From a virus, in the IMG/VR virus record IMGVR_UViG_3300050133_000102, positions 1 through 52,571 of that record: 52,571 nt of DNA; one strand, written 5' to 3'. Every line of letters begins with the position of its first letter. Within the stretch, counting starts at the first letter, position 1. The notes under the pieces were generated by a model. It ran no database searches and was not told where the DNA came from. It was given only the letters and a program-made list of their open reading frames with translations. Shown here in pieces: positions 33,509 through 42,265 of this stretch. The position numbers and the translations under genes were made by a program.

Positions 33509-34438
33509 TTAATGGTTGACGTAATAATCTATAAATCCATATTGTGTATGACAATATTTTATAAACGAAATAAAAATCATAAGAACTTCAATACGTTCCA
33601 TTTTTGTATCGGATGGATGTGTCAATCCATTTCTTGTTATCCTAGTGAAGTTTGCATAAACTTGAAAAGCTACTCTATCAACCAATGGCAACATGTCTTT
33701 AAATGTCTGATCTGATATATTGTTTTTTATCATATCAAAATACTTTTTATAGTAATTATATTTAGCAGAAGCAAGTCTAATACTAGATAACTCGGTCTGC
33801 ATCTGAGAAAATTCATTAGTAAAATTCCTAGATAAATATCCTAGTAATGCATTAATTTGCTCGTCTATTATTTTCTCACTAGATAGCCCCAGCATAATCA
33901 CTGCTGCTTCCATACAATTTGCATTATAGCACTGTAATGCCTCTTTGATATAAAACTCAACCCACTCCGAAATGCTAGGTATATTCTTAATCTTTTCAAG
34001 ATAACCATCTACATCATATGGTAAAATCTCATGTTCTTCTAAACATTTAAGCCCATATTTTGTTACATGAAAACTAGGCAAATTGGGACCATAATTTCCT
34101 GTTGCTCCAGGTGCTATAATTCCTTGATTAAGTAACAAATGGAACTGTTCATATATATTTTGGATATCACTATAACTGAAATTAGTCGTACCTTGTGGAT
34201 GAAGCAAAAGACCACTTCCACCCCATGCTGCTCCTTGTAAAGGAATATCCGATTTTATAAGACCTCTTTTTATTGCCAAACCTTCCATTAGGCGGTATAA
34301 ATCAGATTGTGTTCCTTGATATCCATATAGTTTAAACGTCTTTCCCTCAGAATCAATATCCGTACCCTCATAAGTTAAAGTATCTAACATCAAGTTTCTT
34401 ATTTCAATTGATGATAAGTTTCTTATTTCTATTTCCAT
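33509..34438 (-). CDS. HEPN-like cargo protein, possible abortive-infection or exclusion gene
   Basis: This 309-aa protein has two parts. The first is an alpha-beta N-terminal region of about 130 residues (LYGYQGTQSDLYRLMEGLAIKRGLI). The second is a helical domain (WVEFYIKEALQCYNANCMEAAVIMLGLSSEKIIDEQINALL) ending in TRNGLTHPSD, an R-x4-H motif (about R269 to H274) like that of HEPN RNases and DUF4145-type proteins. The ATG at 34438 lies nine bases after GAGGAG; the longer frame from 34570 lacks a site. It has its own AT-rich promoter and is far more AT-rich than the flanking genes. This is typical of a late-acquired prophage cargo gene (moron). Confidence 0.8.
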   Translation of the reverse strand: MEIEIRNLSSIEIRNLMLDTLTYEGTDIDSEGKTFKLYGYQGTQSDLYRLMEGLAIKRGLIKSDIPLQGAAWGGSGLLLHPQGTTNFSYSDIQNIYEQFHLLLNQGIIAPGATGNYGPNLPSFHVTKYGLKCLEEHEILPYDVDGYLEKIKNIPSISEWVEFYIKEALQCYNANCMEAAVIMLGLSSEKIIDEQINALLGYLSRNFTNEFSQMQTELSSIRLASAKYNYYKKYFDMIKNNISDQTFKDMLPLVDRVAFQVYANFTRITRNGLTHPSDTKMERIEVLMIFISFIKYCHTQYGFIDYYVNH

Positions 34439-34505
34439 GATTTTCATCTCCTCAAATTCCGGTTTAGCAACCTCTAATATAAACAATGAGCATTTCAATA
34501 GTAAT

Positions 34506-34534
34506 ATTATATAATGCCAAATTGTAGAAGTAAA
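34506..34534 (-). promoter_or_regulatory. Promoter of the cargo unit
   Basis: On the minus strand, TTTACT (34534-34529), 17 bases, then a perfect TATAAT (34511-34506). It lies in the 125-base gap before the small terminase gene. Confidence 0.6.
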
Positions 34535-34563
34535 GAATTTATTTCGAGAGAGGAGGCGGCAGT

Positions 34564-35022
34564 ATGGCACGACCCAGAGAGCCCATTAAATTGCTTGAGG
34601 CAAAAGGGCGCAAGCATCTTACAAAAGCGGAAATTGAAAAGCGGCGTGAAAGCGAAGTCAAGGCTCCGGCAGACGAGATAGAAGCGCCGTCATATCTGAC
34701 CGCCGAACTTAAGGATGAATTTGATAAAATAGCGAAACAGCTCGTGAATATCGGCATCATGACCAACCTTGACGTGGATGCACTCGCCCGTTTTATCATT
34801 GCCCGCGCCATGTATATCACTCTTTCTATGCAGATTATTAAACAGCCCACTGTATTGATGTCCGACAAATACCCTCAAATCGCCATAAATCAGGATAAAG
34901 CGTTTAAGCAGTGCTCCGTCTCCGCCCGCGATCTGGGGCTGACTATATCAAGCCGCTGTAAGTTGGTAATCCCGAAATCTGAAAATGAAAAGGATGACCC
35001 CAATGCAGAACTCTTTGGATAA
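34564..35022 (+). CDS. Phage terminase small subunit (P27 family)
   Basis: This 152-aa protein has the P27 layout: MARPREPIKLLEAKGRKHLTKAEIEKRRESE, then a helical part LTAELKDEFDKIAKQLVNIGIMTNLDVDALARFI and a C-terminal ISSRCKLVIPK. It binds the packaging site and recruits the large subunit. The ATG lies behind GAGAGGAGG and overlaps the terL gene. Confidence 0.92.
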   Translation: MARPREPIKLLEAKGRKHLTKAEIEKRRESEVKAPADEIEAPSYLTAELKDEFDKIAKQLVNIGIMTNLDVDALARFIIARAMYITLSMQIIKQPTVLMSDKYPQIAINQDKAFKQCSVSARDLGLTISSRCKLVIPKSENEKDDPNAELFG

Positions 35023-36787
35023 AATGCATCCGACTACCCGGTATGCCACCGAAGTGGTCAGCGGACTTCAGGGAGTGATCGGTCATAAAGAATGGCAGGC
35101 ATGTGAACGGCATCTGAAAGATATCGAACGCCAGGGTACAGTTGATTTCCCATATGTGTTCGATGAGAGCAGAGCCGACCGTATATTTGACTGGTTTGAA
35201 AAATGCTGCCGGCATCCGCGCGGAATATTTTCAGGCCAGCTCATCAATCTTAACAGTGCTCAGAAGTTCGATCTCGGTTGTGTGTTCGGCTGGGTACATA
35301 AGGATACAGGCCGCAGACGTTTCAAAAAAGTGTTCGACATGCAGGGACGCGGAAACGCTAAATCCGTTAAGCTTTCAGGCATCGCTGACTATTTCATGTG
35401 TTCCGATTGCTTTTACCTGCCGGGGCATCCGGAAGAGCGTGTTTATGAAATGAGCCCAGAAGTGGACTGTGTGGCGGTCGATAGGCAGCAGGCTAAAATC
35501 GTATGGCAGGACGCAGTAACGATGGGACAGGCAAGTCCCGATATTTCCAAACGACTCAAATTTATGAATTCTGTCGTGAAGCATAAGACGCGGGGTGGTA
35601 TGCTCCGCCCCCTCTCAAAGGACACGAAAAACAAAAACGGCGTCGCCCCATGTCTTTACGAAATCGACGAGTATCACGAGCACCCAACCTCATTCATGTA
35701 CGACGTTGGCCAGTCCTCAATGGGGAAACGAGCCCAGTCGCTCATGTATGTTATCACAACCGCCGGTAACAACGCCGAAAACAGCCCATGTAAAAAGGAA
35801 TACGATATCTGCTGTAAAATCCTTGACGGTCAAATAACCGCTGAGGATTATTTTATTATCATTCGCCAGTATGACAGAGGTGATAATCCACACGATTTTA
35901 CTCTGCTGCCCAAGGCAAACCCAATGCTTCAGGAGCCTACCGAATACAGCAATATACTCTTGCAGGAGATCATATCCGAGCATGATCTGGCTTACGGCTC
36001 CGGCGACCCAGCGAAAATTCGAGAATGGCTGATTAAGCGCTGTGACCTGTGGCAGGAAGGCAGCACAGATAAATACATGGATGGCTGCATGGATAAATGG
36101 AAAGCGGCCGGGGTGTCACGCGAGGAATTTGCAGCACTTACAAAAGGGCTTGCCTGCCTGAACGGTGACGATCTTTCAAAGCGCATTGATCTTACCGGGC
36201 AGGCCTTTCTTTTCAAACTCCGTGACGGGCGTTATGCGCTGAAGGCACATGGTTTTATCCCGGAAGCGGCGATAACGAAACACGAACATTCTGACCGTGT
36301 TCCATATCGTGATTGGATAAACAAAGGATACTGCACCGCGACTGAAGGCGAGGTAGTTGATTATAACTATTTGATTGAAAACGCCCATCAGGAGGAATTT
36401 GATAATAATATAAAAATTCTTGAATGGGATCTGGACGCCGCGCTGGCTGTGCAGCTCGAAAATAACCTACAGGCGCAGGGATATACAGTTGTTGAGATAC
36501 GTCAAAACATTATGACGCTTTCAGAGCCGACAAAACTATTTCGCGAGCTCACCATTCAGGGCAAGCTCATTCATGAGGAAAACCCGCTGCTTGACTGGTG
36601 CGTCTCGAATGCCTACCAGTACAGCGATACAAATGAGAACATCCGGCTGTCAAAGAAAAACAAGGACGACAGCCAGCGGATCGATCTTTTAGCAGCGTCA
36701 ATAAACTGTATGGCCCGACTGGTGGCGCTTGATGAGCAGTCGCAGGATATCAGCGAAAAAATATTGTCCGATGATTTTGGATTTTAG
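35003..36787 (+). CDS. Phage terminase large subunit
   Basis: This 594-aa packaging motor has Walker A GRGNAKS (about 115-121), Walker B LYEIDEYHEH (about 217-226) and a coupling motif TTAGNN. The C-terminal nuclease domain has an acidic pattern (LAVQLENN). It cuts and pumps DNA into heads. I prefer the ATG at 35003 (AAGGATG upstream) over 34985. It overlaps terS by 20 bases. Confidence 0.95.
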   Translation: MQNSLDKMHPTTRYATEVVSGLQGVIGHKEWQACERHLKDIERQGTVDFPYVFDESRADRIFDWFEKCCRHPRGIFSGQLINLNSAQKFDLGCVFGWVHKDTGRRRFKKVFDMQGRGNAKSVKLSGIADYFMCSDCFYLPGHPEERVYEMSPEVDCVAVDRQQAKIVWQDAVTMGQASPDISKRLKFMNSVVKHKTRGGMLRPLSKDTKNKNGVAPCLYEIDEYHEHPTSFMYDVGQSSMGKRAQSLMYVITTAGNNAENSPCKKEYDICCKILDGQITAEDYFIIIRQYDRGDNPHDFTLLPKANPMLQEPTEYSNILLQEIISEHDLAYGSGDPAKIREWLIKRCDLWQEGSTDKYMDGCMDKWKAAGVSREEFAALTKGLACLNGDDLSKRIDLTGQAFLFKLRDGRYALKAHGFIPEAAITKHEHSDRVPYRDWINKGYCTATEGEVVDYNYLIENAHQEEFDNNIKILEWDLDAALAVQLENNLQAQGYTVVEIRQNIMTLSEPTKLFRELTIQGKLIHEENPLLDWCVSNAYQYSDTNENIRLSKKNKDDSQRIDLLAASINCMARLVALDEQSQDISEKILSDDFGF

Positions 36788-36800
36788 AGGGGTAAGTGAA

Positions 36801-36929
36801 ATGCATGGAAACAGCAAAAATAAGAAAACACCTTTTGAATGGGCTCGGGAAATTTGTCAGGGCATTAAATCGAGCGGCCAGGGCGACAGCAAACCGAATA
36901 AAAAAGTTAAAATCAAGGTCGCGGTATAA
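36801..36929 (+). CDS. Very small basic protein, unknown
   Basis: This 42-aa Lys-rich protein (MHGNSKNKKTPFEWAREICQGIKSSG...) lies behind GAGGGGTAAG, 13 bases after terL. No function is recognised. Confidence 0.5.
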   Translation: MHGNSKNKKTPFEWAREICQGIKSSGQGDSKPNKKVKIKVAV

Positions 36930-36933
36930 TACC

Positions 36934-37146
36934 ATGGCTCTAATAAAGCATACATTACCTTTTCTTGACGATATTTTTTTTACCCTCGGCCTTATCACGT
37001 TCGTCTCGGCGTCATATCTTGTAAATGCGGTTTTGGGGACATACGTTCTCGGGATCGCATTTTTTGTGGCGGCGTTTTTTTCAGGAACAGCGTTGAGAAG
37101 CCCAGCGGTGCAGCAGATTATCGGGAAATTTCAGCGAAAGAAGTGA
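36934..37146 (+). CDS. Small membrane protein
   Basis: This 70-aa protein has two hydrophobic segments (DDIFFTLGLITFVSASYLVNAV and YVLGIAFFVAAFFSGTAL) and a basic tail (GKFQRKK). It lies between terL and portal. The ribosome binding site is weak. It could be an exclusion or membrane accessory factor. No family is recognised. Confidence 0.55.
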   Translation: MALIKHTLPFLDDIFFTLGLITFVSASYLVNAVLGTYVLGIAFFVAAFFSGTALRSPAVQQIIGKFQRKK

Positions 37147-37152
37147 TAACTA

Positions 37153-38457
37153 TTGATTTTATCCTCAATCCTTGCCCGCATGCCGCCCGGGCTTTCACCG
37201 ATGTATCAGATGGGCGATATATGGGGCGGCTGGAGTTCATCGTCAGGCAAGACCGTCACGGTGGAAAACGCAAAGAACATTGCTACGGCCTACCGATGCA
37301 TTAATGTACTTTCTGACGACGTGGCGAAAATCCCGCTCTACACCTATAAGAGCCCGTCTCGGTTTCAGATCGACCGCCTCATGCCGGACGCGGCCATGGA
37401 GAATATCGCATGGCTGCTTGAAGTCAGCCCGAACCGCTACATGTCGCCGTTCATTTTCAAAAAATCTTTAATTGAATGGCTGCTCGGTTGGGGAATGTCG
37501 TTTATCTGGGCGCCGCCTCCGCATGGAGTAAATCGGCGTGAACTGTTTATTCTTCGCGGCGACTGCACCCTGCCCTATTACGACGAAAACGGAAACCTAT
37601 GGTATCGCACAGCGTTCAATAACGGCGAGATTGACTATCTTCCTTCTGTGGAAGTTCTGCCATTGCTCATAAACAGCCTTGATGGAATATTCGGGCGCTC
37701 GGTGGTTGAGTTCGCACGCGAGAGCATTGGCCGCCAGTTGGGCGCCTATGAGACGCAGGGCAACATGTACAAGCAGGGGCTTAACCCGGCAGGAATTATA
37801 ACAGTTGCAGGCGAAGCAAGTCCCGAAGCCAGAGACAAAATACGTACGGAATTTGAAAACCGCATGGGTGGAAGTCAGAATGCCTATCGTCTTGCGGTCA
37901 TGGACAGTAAGGTGCAAAAATTTGAGGCAATCACCATGAAGCCCATCGACATTCAGTTTTTGCAAGGCATCAACGCAACCGATGTGGAGATTTGTAATTT
38001 CTTCGGTGTGCCGCTGAATAAGGTCAACATGGGCAAGCAGTCGTACAGCTCAAACGAGCAAAACAACCTTGATTACCTCGGCAGCACCCTCGACCCCTAC
38101 CTAGTGCAGATTGAACAGATAGCAAGGGTAAAGTTCCTGCCTGAGAGTCAGCAGGACACCATGTATTTCAAATTCTACCGCAAGGCCCTGCTTCAAATCG
38201 ATGCGGAGGCCAGATCAAACGTCAACACAAAAAACATTGGAATGGGCGTCTCAAGCCCGAACGAAGCGCGCGAGGACGAAGATCTGAGCGGCTATCCGGA
38301 AGGCGAAAAATTCTGGATGAGTCGCAATTACTCACCTGTAAACAATCCATTCTTTACACAACCCCAAGGAGGTGGTAACAACGAAAGTCAAAACCAAAGC
38401 GCAGCGGGAGCGGAAAGCAGCGCAGATCAAGGCGGTGGGGCAGGCACAGCAGAGTGA
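37153..38457 (+). CDS. Phage portal protein (HK97 family)
   Basis: This 434-aa HK97-type portal contains KNIATAYRCINVLSDDVAKIPLYTYK, then LLEVSPNRYMSPFIFKKSLIEW, GAYETQGNMYKQGLNPAGIITV and FFGVPLNKVNMG. A Gln/Gly-rich tail ends the protein. It forms the dodecameric DNA gate of the head. The start is TTG behind AAGTGAT. It overlaps the protease gene by 86 bases. Confidence 0.92.
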   Translation: MILSSILARMPPGLSPMYQMGDIWGGWSSSSGKTVTVENAKNIATAYRCINVLSDDVAKIPLYTYKSPSRFQIDRLMPDAAMENIAWLLEVSPNRYMSPFIFKKSLIEWLLGWGMSFIWAPPPHGVNRRELFILRGDCTLPYYDENGNLWYRTAFNNGEIDYLPSVEVLPLLINSLDGIFGRSVVEFARESIGRQLGAYETQGNMYKQGLNPAGIITVAGEASPEARDKIRTEFENRMGGSQNAYRLAVMDSKVQKFEAITMKPIDIQFLQGINATDVEICNFFGVPLNKVNMGKQSYSSNEQNNLDYLGSTLDPYLVQIEQIARVKFLPESQQDTMYFKFYRKALLQIDAEARSNVNTKNIGMGVSSPNEAREDEDLSGYPEGEKFWMSRNYSPVNNPFFTQPQGGGNNESQNQSAAGAESSADQGGGAGTAE

Positions 38458-39295
38458 CCTTGACCTTATTAACCAGTACACCCGCAACACTCTCACAGCA
38501 GATCAGGTCTATACCATGAAACTGACCCTTTGCGACAACGAGACAGACCGCCAATATGACCAGTTTACGCCGAACGCTTTAAATCAGCTGTCGGCGCTTT
38601 TTATTGGCAAGACGGTCATATTTGACCACAGTTGGAGCGCAAAGAACCAGACGGCGCGCATCTACAGCGCCGCCATTGAATCCGTCCCGGAAAAATCCGT
38701 AAGCAACGGGCAGCCCTATTTAAGGCTTACCGCCATGGCTTACATGCTCAGTCTTCCGGCCAACGCCGACACAATCGCGGCGCTTGATGGCGGGATTCTA
38801 AAGGAAGGCAGCGTGGCGTTTTCCAACGATACCGACACCTGCTCGATCTGCGGCAATGAATATTACTCCGGAGACTGCCCGCACTGGAAAGGACAGACTT
38901 ACATCGAAAACGGCGCCCAGAAAACCTGTTATGTGTCTCTCGACGATGTGACCGACGCCTATGAGTTCTCGCTCGTGGCAGTCCCCGCACAGACCCGCGC
39001 AGGCGTCACAAAGGCTTATAAGGACGGGCGTGCATTATCCGCAGACACGCTCAAAAAGCTCTCCGCGGCCCGCACGTTGCGTGTGCAGGCCGATGATTGC
39101 GAAATTCAGGCCCGCGCAATAGAGGACGACCTCGTGGGAGAATGGCCCGATGATAATCCGGAAGGAGCACCGCTTGACGACCCCGAAGAAGACCCCGACG
39201 ACGGGGCGGAAATCCCGCCGACCGGCGAAGAGCCGGACGATGTAAAGGCTTTTAAAGCCAAAATTAAATTTATAACTGGAGGAAAAACAGAATGA
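38372..39295 (+). CDS. Prohead protease (HK97 family, fused scaffold-like tail)
   Basis: This protein is up to 307 aa. The catalytic His is in IFDHSW (about 88), the Ser in ILKEGSVAF (about 142-150), and a Cys pair lies in CSICGNEYYSGDCPH. The acidic, Pro-rich tail (DNPEGAPLDDPEEDPDDGAEIPP) probably acts as a removable scaffold. Its start is odd: a perfect AAGGAGG touches the GTG at 38372. ACG at 38381 is the codon at the proper distance, and the next in-frame ATG is about 48 codons in. Confidence 0.88.
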   Translation: MVTTKVKTKAQRERKAAQIKAVGQAQQSDLDLINQYTRNTLTADQVYTMKLTLCDNETDRQYDQFTPNALNQLSALFIGKTVIFDHSWSAKNQTARIYSAAIESVPEKSVSNGQPYLRLTAMAYMLSLPANADTIAALDGGILKEGSVAFSNDTDTCSICGNEYYSGDCPHWKGQTYIENGAQKTCYVSLDDVTDAYEFSLVAVPAQTRAGVTKAYKDGRALSADTLKKLSAARTLRVQADDCEIQARAIEDDLVGEWPDDNPEGAPLDDPEEDPDDGAEIPPTGEEPDDVKAFKAKIKFITGGKTE

Positions 39296-40560
39296 AGATT
39301 GATCTCAAAAAGTTTTACGACGCGGCCGTGGAGGCTGGCACCGCAAAAACAGCAAAAGCAGTTGAAATCCAAAAATTGTTTGACGCAAACGAAACCGAAA
39401 AGGGCCTTGCCATGAAGGCCGATCTTGACAAACTCACAAAGGGCGCCAAAGACGCCGAGGAAATGTATATCTCCATGCGCGATGCGGCACAGGGCGACGA
39501 CCCCGCAAAGAATTTTGTTCCCGCGGATGACCGTGCCAAGGCAGAGGAAGCGAAGGACGCCGACATTCTCAAATCAAACGAGTATATCAACGCGTTTTTC
39601 AAGGCTCTTTCGACCAACATGACGCCCAAAGACTTCAAAAAGTCAGGCGTGCCCAGCGGCATGGAAATCCTCATGAAGGCCCTCACCGAAACCGGCGGTA
39701 CTCCGGCAGGCGCGGACGGAGGTTTCCTGCTTCCGGTCGACTTCAACAACATGATCATCGCGCTTCAGCGCCAGTACCTCGACCTGTCTCAGTTCGTCAA
39801 CGTCGAGAACGTGCAGGCGTTCAGCGGCTGGAGGGCGGTTGAGAAAACGACTGCCCAGCTTCCGTTCACGACCTTTGGGAACGACACTCCTGTTCCCGCA
39901 GCCGAGCAGCCTGCATTTGTAAAGGTGCAGTACCAGGTCAAGGATTACGGCGGATTCCTGCCGGTGTCAAACGATCTGCTCCAGGATACACCCGTAAACA
40001 TCATGGCGTATCTGTCCAAGTGGTTTGGCCGCAAGACTATTCTGACCAACAACAGCCTGATCCTTGCCATCCTCAATGCGCTCACGACTGTTCCTGCAGA
40101 TACAGCCACGCCGAAAAACGCGCTTGACACCATCAAACACGTGCTTAACGTTGCGCTTGATCCGGATATTTCCGTCAACGCGACCATCTTTGTCAATCAG
40201 GACGGCTTCGACTTCCTCGATCAGATCAAAGACACGATGAACCGTCCTCTCCTGCAGCCCGACCCGACCAATGACACGAAGTATATGGTCAAGGGCCGTC
40301 CTGTCGCGCTTATGGCGAACCGTCTGCTTCCGTCCACGGTGGTGACCGGCACTCCGGATACATCCCACAGCCGTATCATCATCGGCGACGCGGCCGCGGC
40401 GATCACCTTGTTTGCACGCGCCGGTCTTGAGATGGTTTCAACCACTGTCGGCGGCAACGCCTGGTATAACAACAACACCGAGATCCGCGGCATCATGCGT
40501 GCCGACTGTCAGGAAATTGATGACGGCGCCGTGACCGCAATCGACGCGATTGTCGGATAG
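39292..40560 (+). CDS. Major capsid protein (HK97 fold)
   Basis: This 422-aa protein has an N-terminal coiled delta domain (about 1-125), removed during maturation. The HK97 shell domain follows (GGTPAGADGGFLLPVDFNNMIIALQRQYLDLSQFV..., RAVEKTTAQLPFTTFGNDTPVPAAE). ATGA overlaps the protease stop. Confidence 0.95.
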   Translation: MKIDLKKFYDAAVEAGTAKTAKAVEIQKLFDANETEKGLAMKADLDKLTKGAKDAEEMYISMRDAAQGDDPAKNFVPADDRAKAEEAKDADILKSNEYINAFFKALSTNMTPKDFKKSGVPSGMEILMKALTETGGTPAGADGGFLLPVDFNNMIIALQRQYLDLSQFVNVENVQAFSGWRAVEKTTAQLPFTTFGNDTPVPAAEQPAFVKVQYQVKDYGGFLPVSNDLLQDTPVNIMAYLSKWFGRKTILTNNSLILAILNALTTVPADTATPKNALDTIKHVLNVALDPDISVNATIFVNQDGFDFLDQIKDTMNRPLLQPDPTNDTKYMVKGRPVALMANRLLPSTVVTGTPDTSHSRIIIGDAAAAITLFARAGLEMVSTTVGGNAWYNNNTEIRGIMRADCQEIDDGAVTAIDAIVG

Positions 40561-40578
40561 AAATGGAGTGATTGACCT

Positions 40579-41091
40579 GTGGCAAATATTCTGACGGTTA
40601 ATGAAGCAGCGCGCGTCGTATCTGTTGACGTGACGGATGAAAAGCTTGCGGATGTTTTGCCGCAGGTCGACGCATATATCCAGCAGGCCACCGGATATGA
40701 CTGGACGCAGGACGATCCGGTCAATCCCACGGCCAAAGCTGCCGCCCGCCTGCAGCTCGCTCTCACCTATGACCTTATGGCCATGCTCCCGTCACAGATA
40801 GCCTCGCTTCGTGCGGGGCTTGTCTGCGCCCTCGCACAGCTTGAATTGGCAGCGGCAGGTTTGCAGGCCATAGGAAATATAAACTCTGCCGCGTATGCGG
40901 ACGACATGGAAACATACCTTGCATCCGGATTGCTCGGGCTGAACTTAATTGATTACAATCGCCTTCGCTCGACAGGACAGCGGAGTGTAGCACAGACATT
41001 GTTTGACGGCAGGCCATCCGGGGGATATGCCGATCTGCCCGCCATACAGGAGGCGCTTGATACTGCCGTAAAAGCGGTGATACCGCAATGA
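40579..41091 (+). CDS. Head-tail connector (gp6-like adaptor)
   Basis: This 170-aa helical protein (NILTVNEAARVVSVDVTDEKLADVLPQVDAYIQQATGYDW...) resembles the HK97 gp6/SPP1 gp15 connector that docks on the portal. GTG start. It overlaps the next gene by four bases. Confidence 0.85.
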   Translation: MANILTVNEAARVVSVDVTDEKLADVLPQVDAYIQQATGYDWTQDDPVNPTAKAAARLQLALTYDLMAMLPSQIASLRAGLVCALAQLELAAAGLQAIGNINSAAYADDMETYLASGLLGLNLIDYNRLRSTGQRSVAQTLFDGRPSGGYADLPAIQEALDTAVKAVIPQ

Positions 41092-41450
41092 GTGCGTTTT
41101 ATATCAATCCCGGCGAGCTCCGAACGCAAATCCGCATACAAAAGCAGATCACAGTTGGAACCGGCAGTTTCGCAACTAAACCATGGGTTGATTTCGGGAA
41201 TACATCCGACACTGACCCTCCGCGATACGTTTATGCGAAGTGGGAAAGCGTCAAAGGATTAGAACTTTGGGCAGCCGATAGTGTGCAGGCAGTTGACACC
41301 AACATTGTGACGGTAAGATACAATCCCGCCCTAAACGCGGCGTGCCGCATTATATGCGGCGGGATTACTTATCAGATTACGGACGTGAGCGACCCGACAC
41401 AGCACAAACAGTGGCAGCAAATTCGCGTGATGGGAGCGGTGATGGGCTGA
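41088..41450 (+). CDS. Head closure / head-tail joining protein
   Basis: This 120-aa beta-barrel protein of the SPP1 gp16 type starts with INPGELRTQIRIQKQITVGTGSF and contains YAKWESVKGLELWAADSVQAVDTNIVTVRYNPALNAACRIICGGITYQITDVSDPTQHK. Confidence 0.88.
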   Translation: MSAFYINPGELRTQIRIQKQITVGTGSFATKPWVDFGNTSDTDPPRYVYAKWESVKGLELWAADSVQAVDTNIVTVRYNPALNAACRIICGGITYQITDVSDPTQHKQWQQIRVMGAVMG

Positions 41451-41914
41451 TGGGATCATGGAAAGGCTATAGTTCTTATGGCAAATCGGCACTTGGCATT
41501 TCTATCAGCATTTCCGGTCTCGATGAATACCTTGCAAAAATTCAGGCTGCCGGAAACAACATTGATGACGCCTGCAAGGATGCGGTAAACGCCTGCCTGC
41601 CGGTAGTTGAAAAATCAATGAAAAACGGTGCTGCCCGACACCGCAAAGGCACCGGTAGATACGGAACCGATGCAGTTTACAACGCTATTGAGACAGTTCC
41701 GGCCAAGCAGGAAGGCAATTACATCTATGGCACGGTTGGGATCAATAAAAACAAACACCCGGAAGCTATACACGCAGTCTTTCAAGAATATGGTGACGGC
41801 CACAGCCCCGAATTTCCAGATCCGTTTGTGCGCCCGGCAATTGACGAAAATCGCGCAGAGATCAAAAAAACGCAGCGCGCCGTTTTAAAGGAACGGGGTG
41901 TTCCGGTTGACTAA
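41450..41914 (+). CDS. HK97 gp10-like tail completion protein
   Basis: This 154-aa protein (SISISGLDEYLAKIQAAGNNIDDACKDAVNACLPVVEKSMKNGAARHRKGTG...) has the helical gp10 layout and FQEYGDGHSPEFPDPFVRPAIDENR. The start ATG overlaps the previous stop (TGATG). Confidence 0.88.
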   Translation: MGSWKGYSSYGKSALGISISISGLDEYLAKIQAAGNNIDDACKDAVNACLPVVEKSMKNGAARHRKGTGRYGTDAVYNAIETVPAKQEGNYIYGTVGINKNKHPEAIHAVFQEYGDGHSPEFPDPFVRPAIDENRAEIKKTQRAVLKERGVPVD

Positions 41915-42260
41915 GTGGACAGACTTATGTGAAACAATTCTGACTGCAATCGGACTGCCTTATGACTTCGAGCGCATGTTGATTGACGCCGCACAACTTC
42001 CGGATACATTCATCGTTTACTTTTTAGTTACTGACTCGGGCGTAGCATATGCGGACGATAAGGAAACGAGCCATGAAGCGCGTGTACAGGTAAGCTTGTT
42101 TTATCGTGACAAATCCATATTCTTAACCGTTCCCAATCAGATTGAAACTGCCTTTATGGCAGCTGGCTTTATGCGCGTCGGTTCCGGCACTATTCCATAT
42201 CAGCCCGACACCGGTCACTATGGCTGGCGCTGTGATTTTCGATATTTTGAAAGGAGATAA
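41907..42260 (+). CDS. Tail terminator-like protein
   Basis: This protein is 117 aa from TTG (41907), or 120 aa from GTG (41898). It has an alpha-beta fold with CETILTAIGLPYDFERMLIDA and ARVQVSLFYRDKSIFLTV..AAGFMRV. By size and position (after gp10, before the major tail protein) it is the tail completion or terminator protein. Confidence 0.75.
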   Translation: MTKWTDLCETILTAIGLPYDFERMLIDAAQLPDTFIVYFLVTDSGVAYADDKETSHEARVQVSLFYRDKSIFLTVPNQIETAFMAAGFMRVGSGTIPYQPDTGHYGWRCDFRYFERR

Positions 42261-42265
42261 AATTT

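Noticed and set aside
34439-34570. 44-codon N-terminal extension of the HEPN-like protein
   Set aside because: It lacks a ribosome binding site and crosses the promoter and the TerS start region; GAGGAG sits before 34438.
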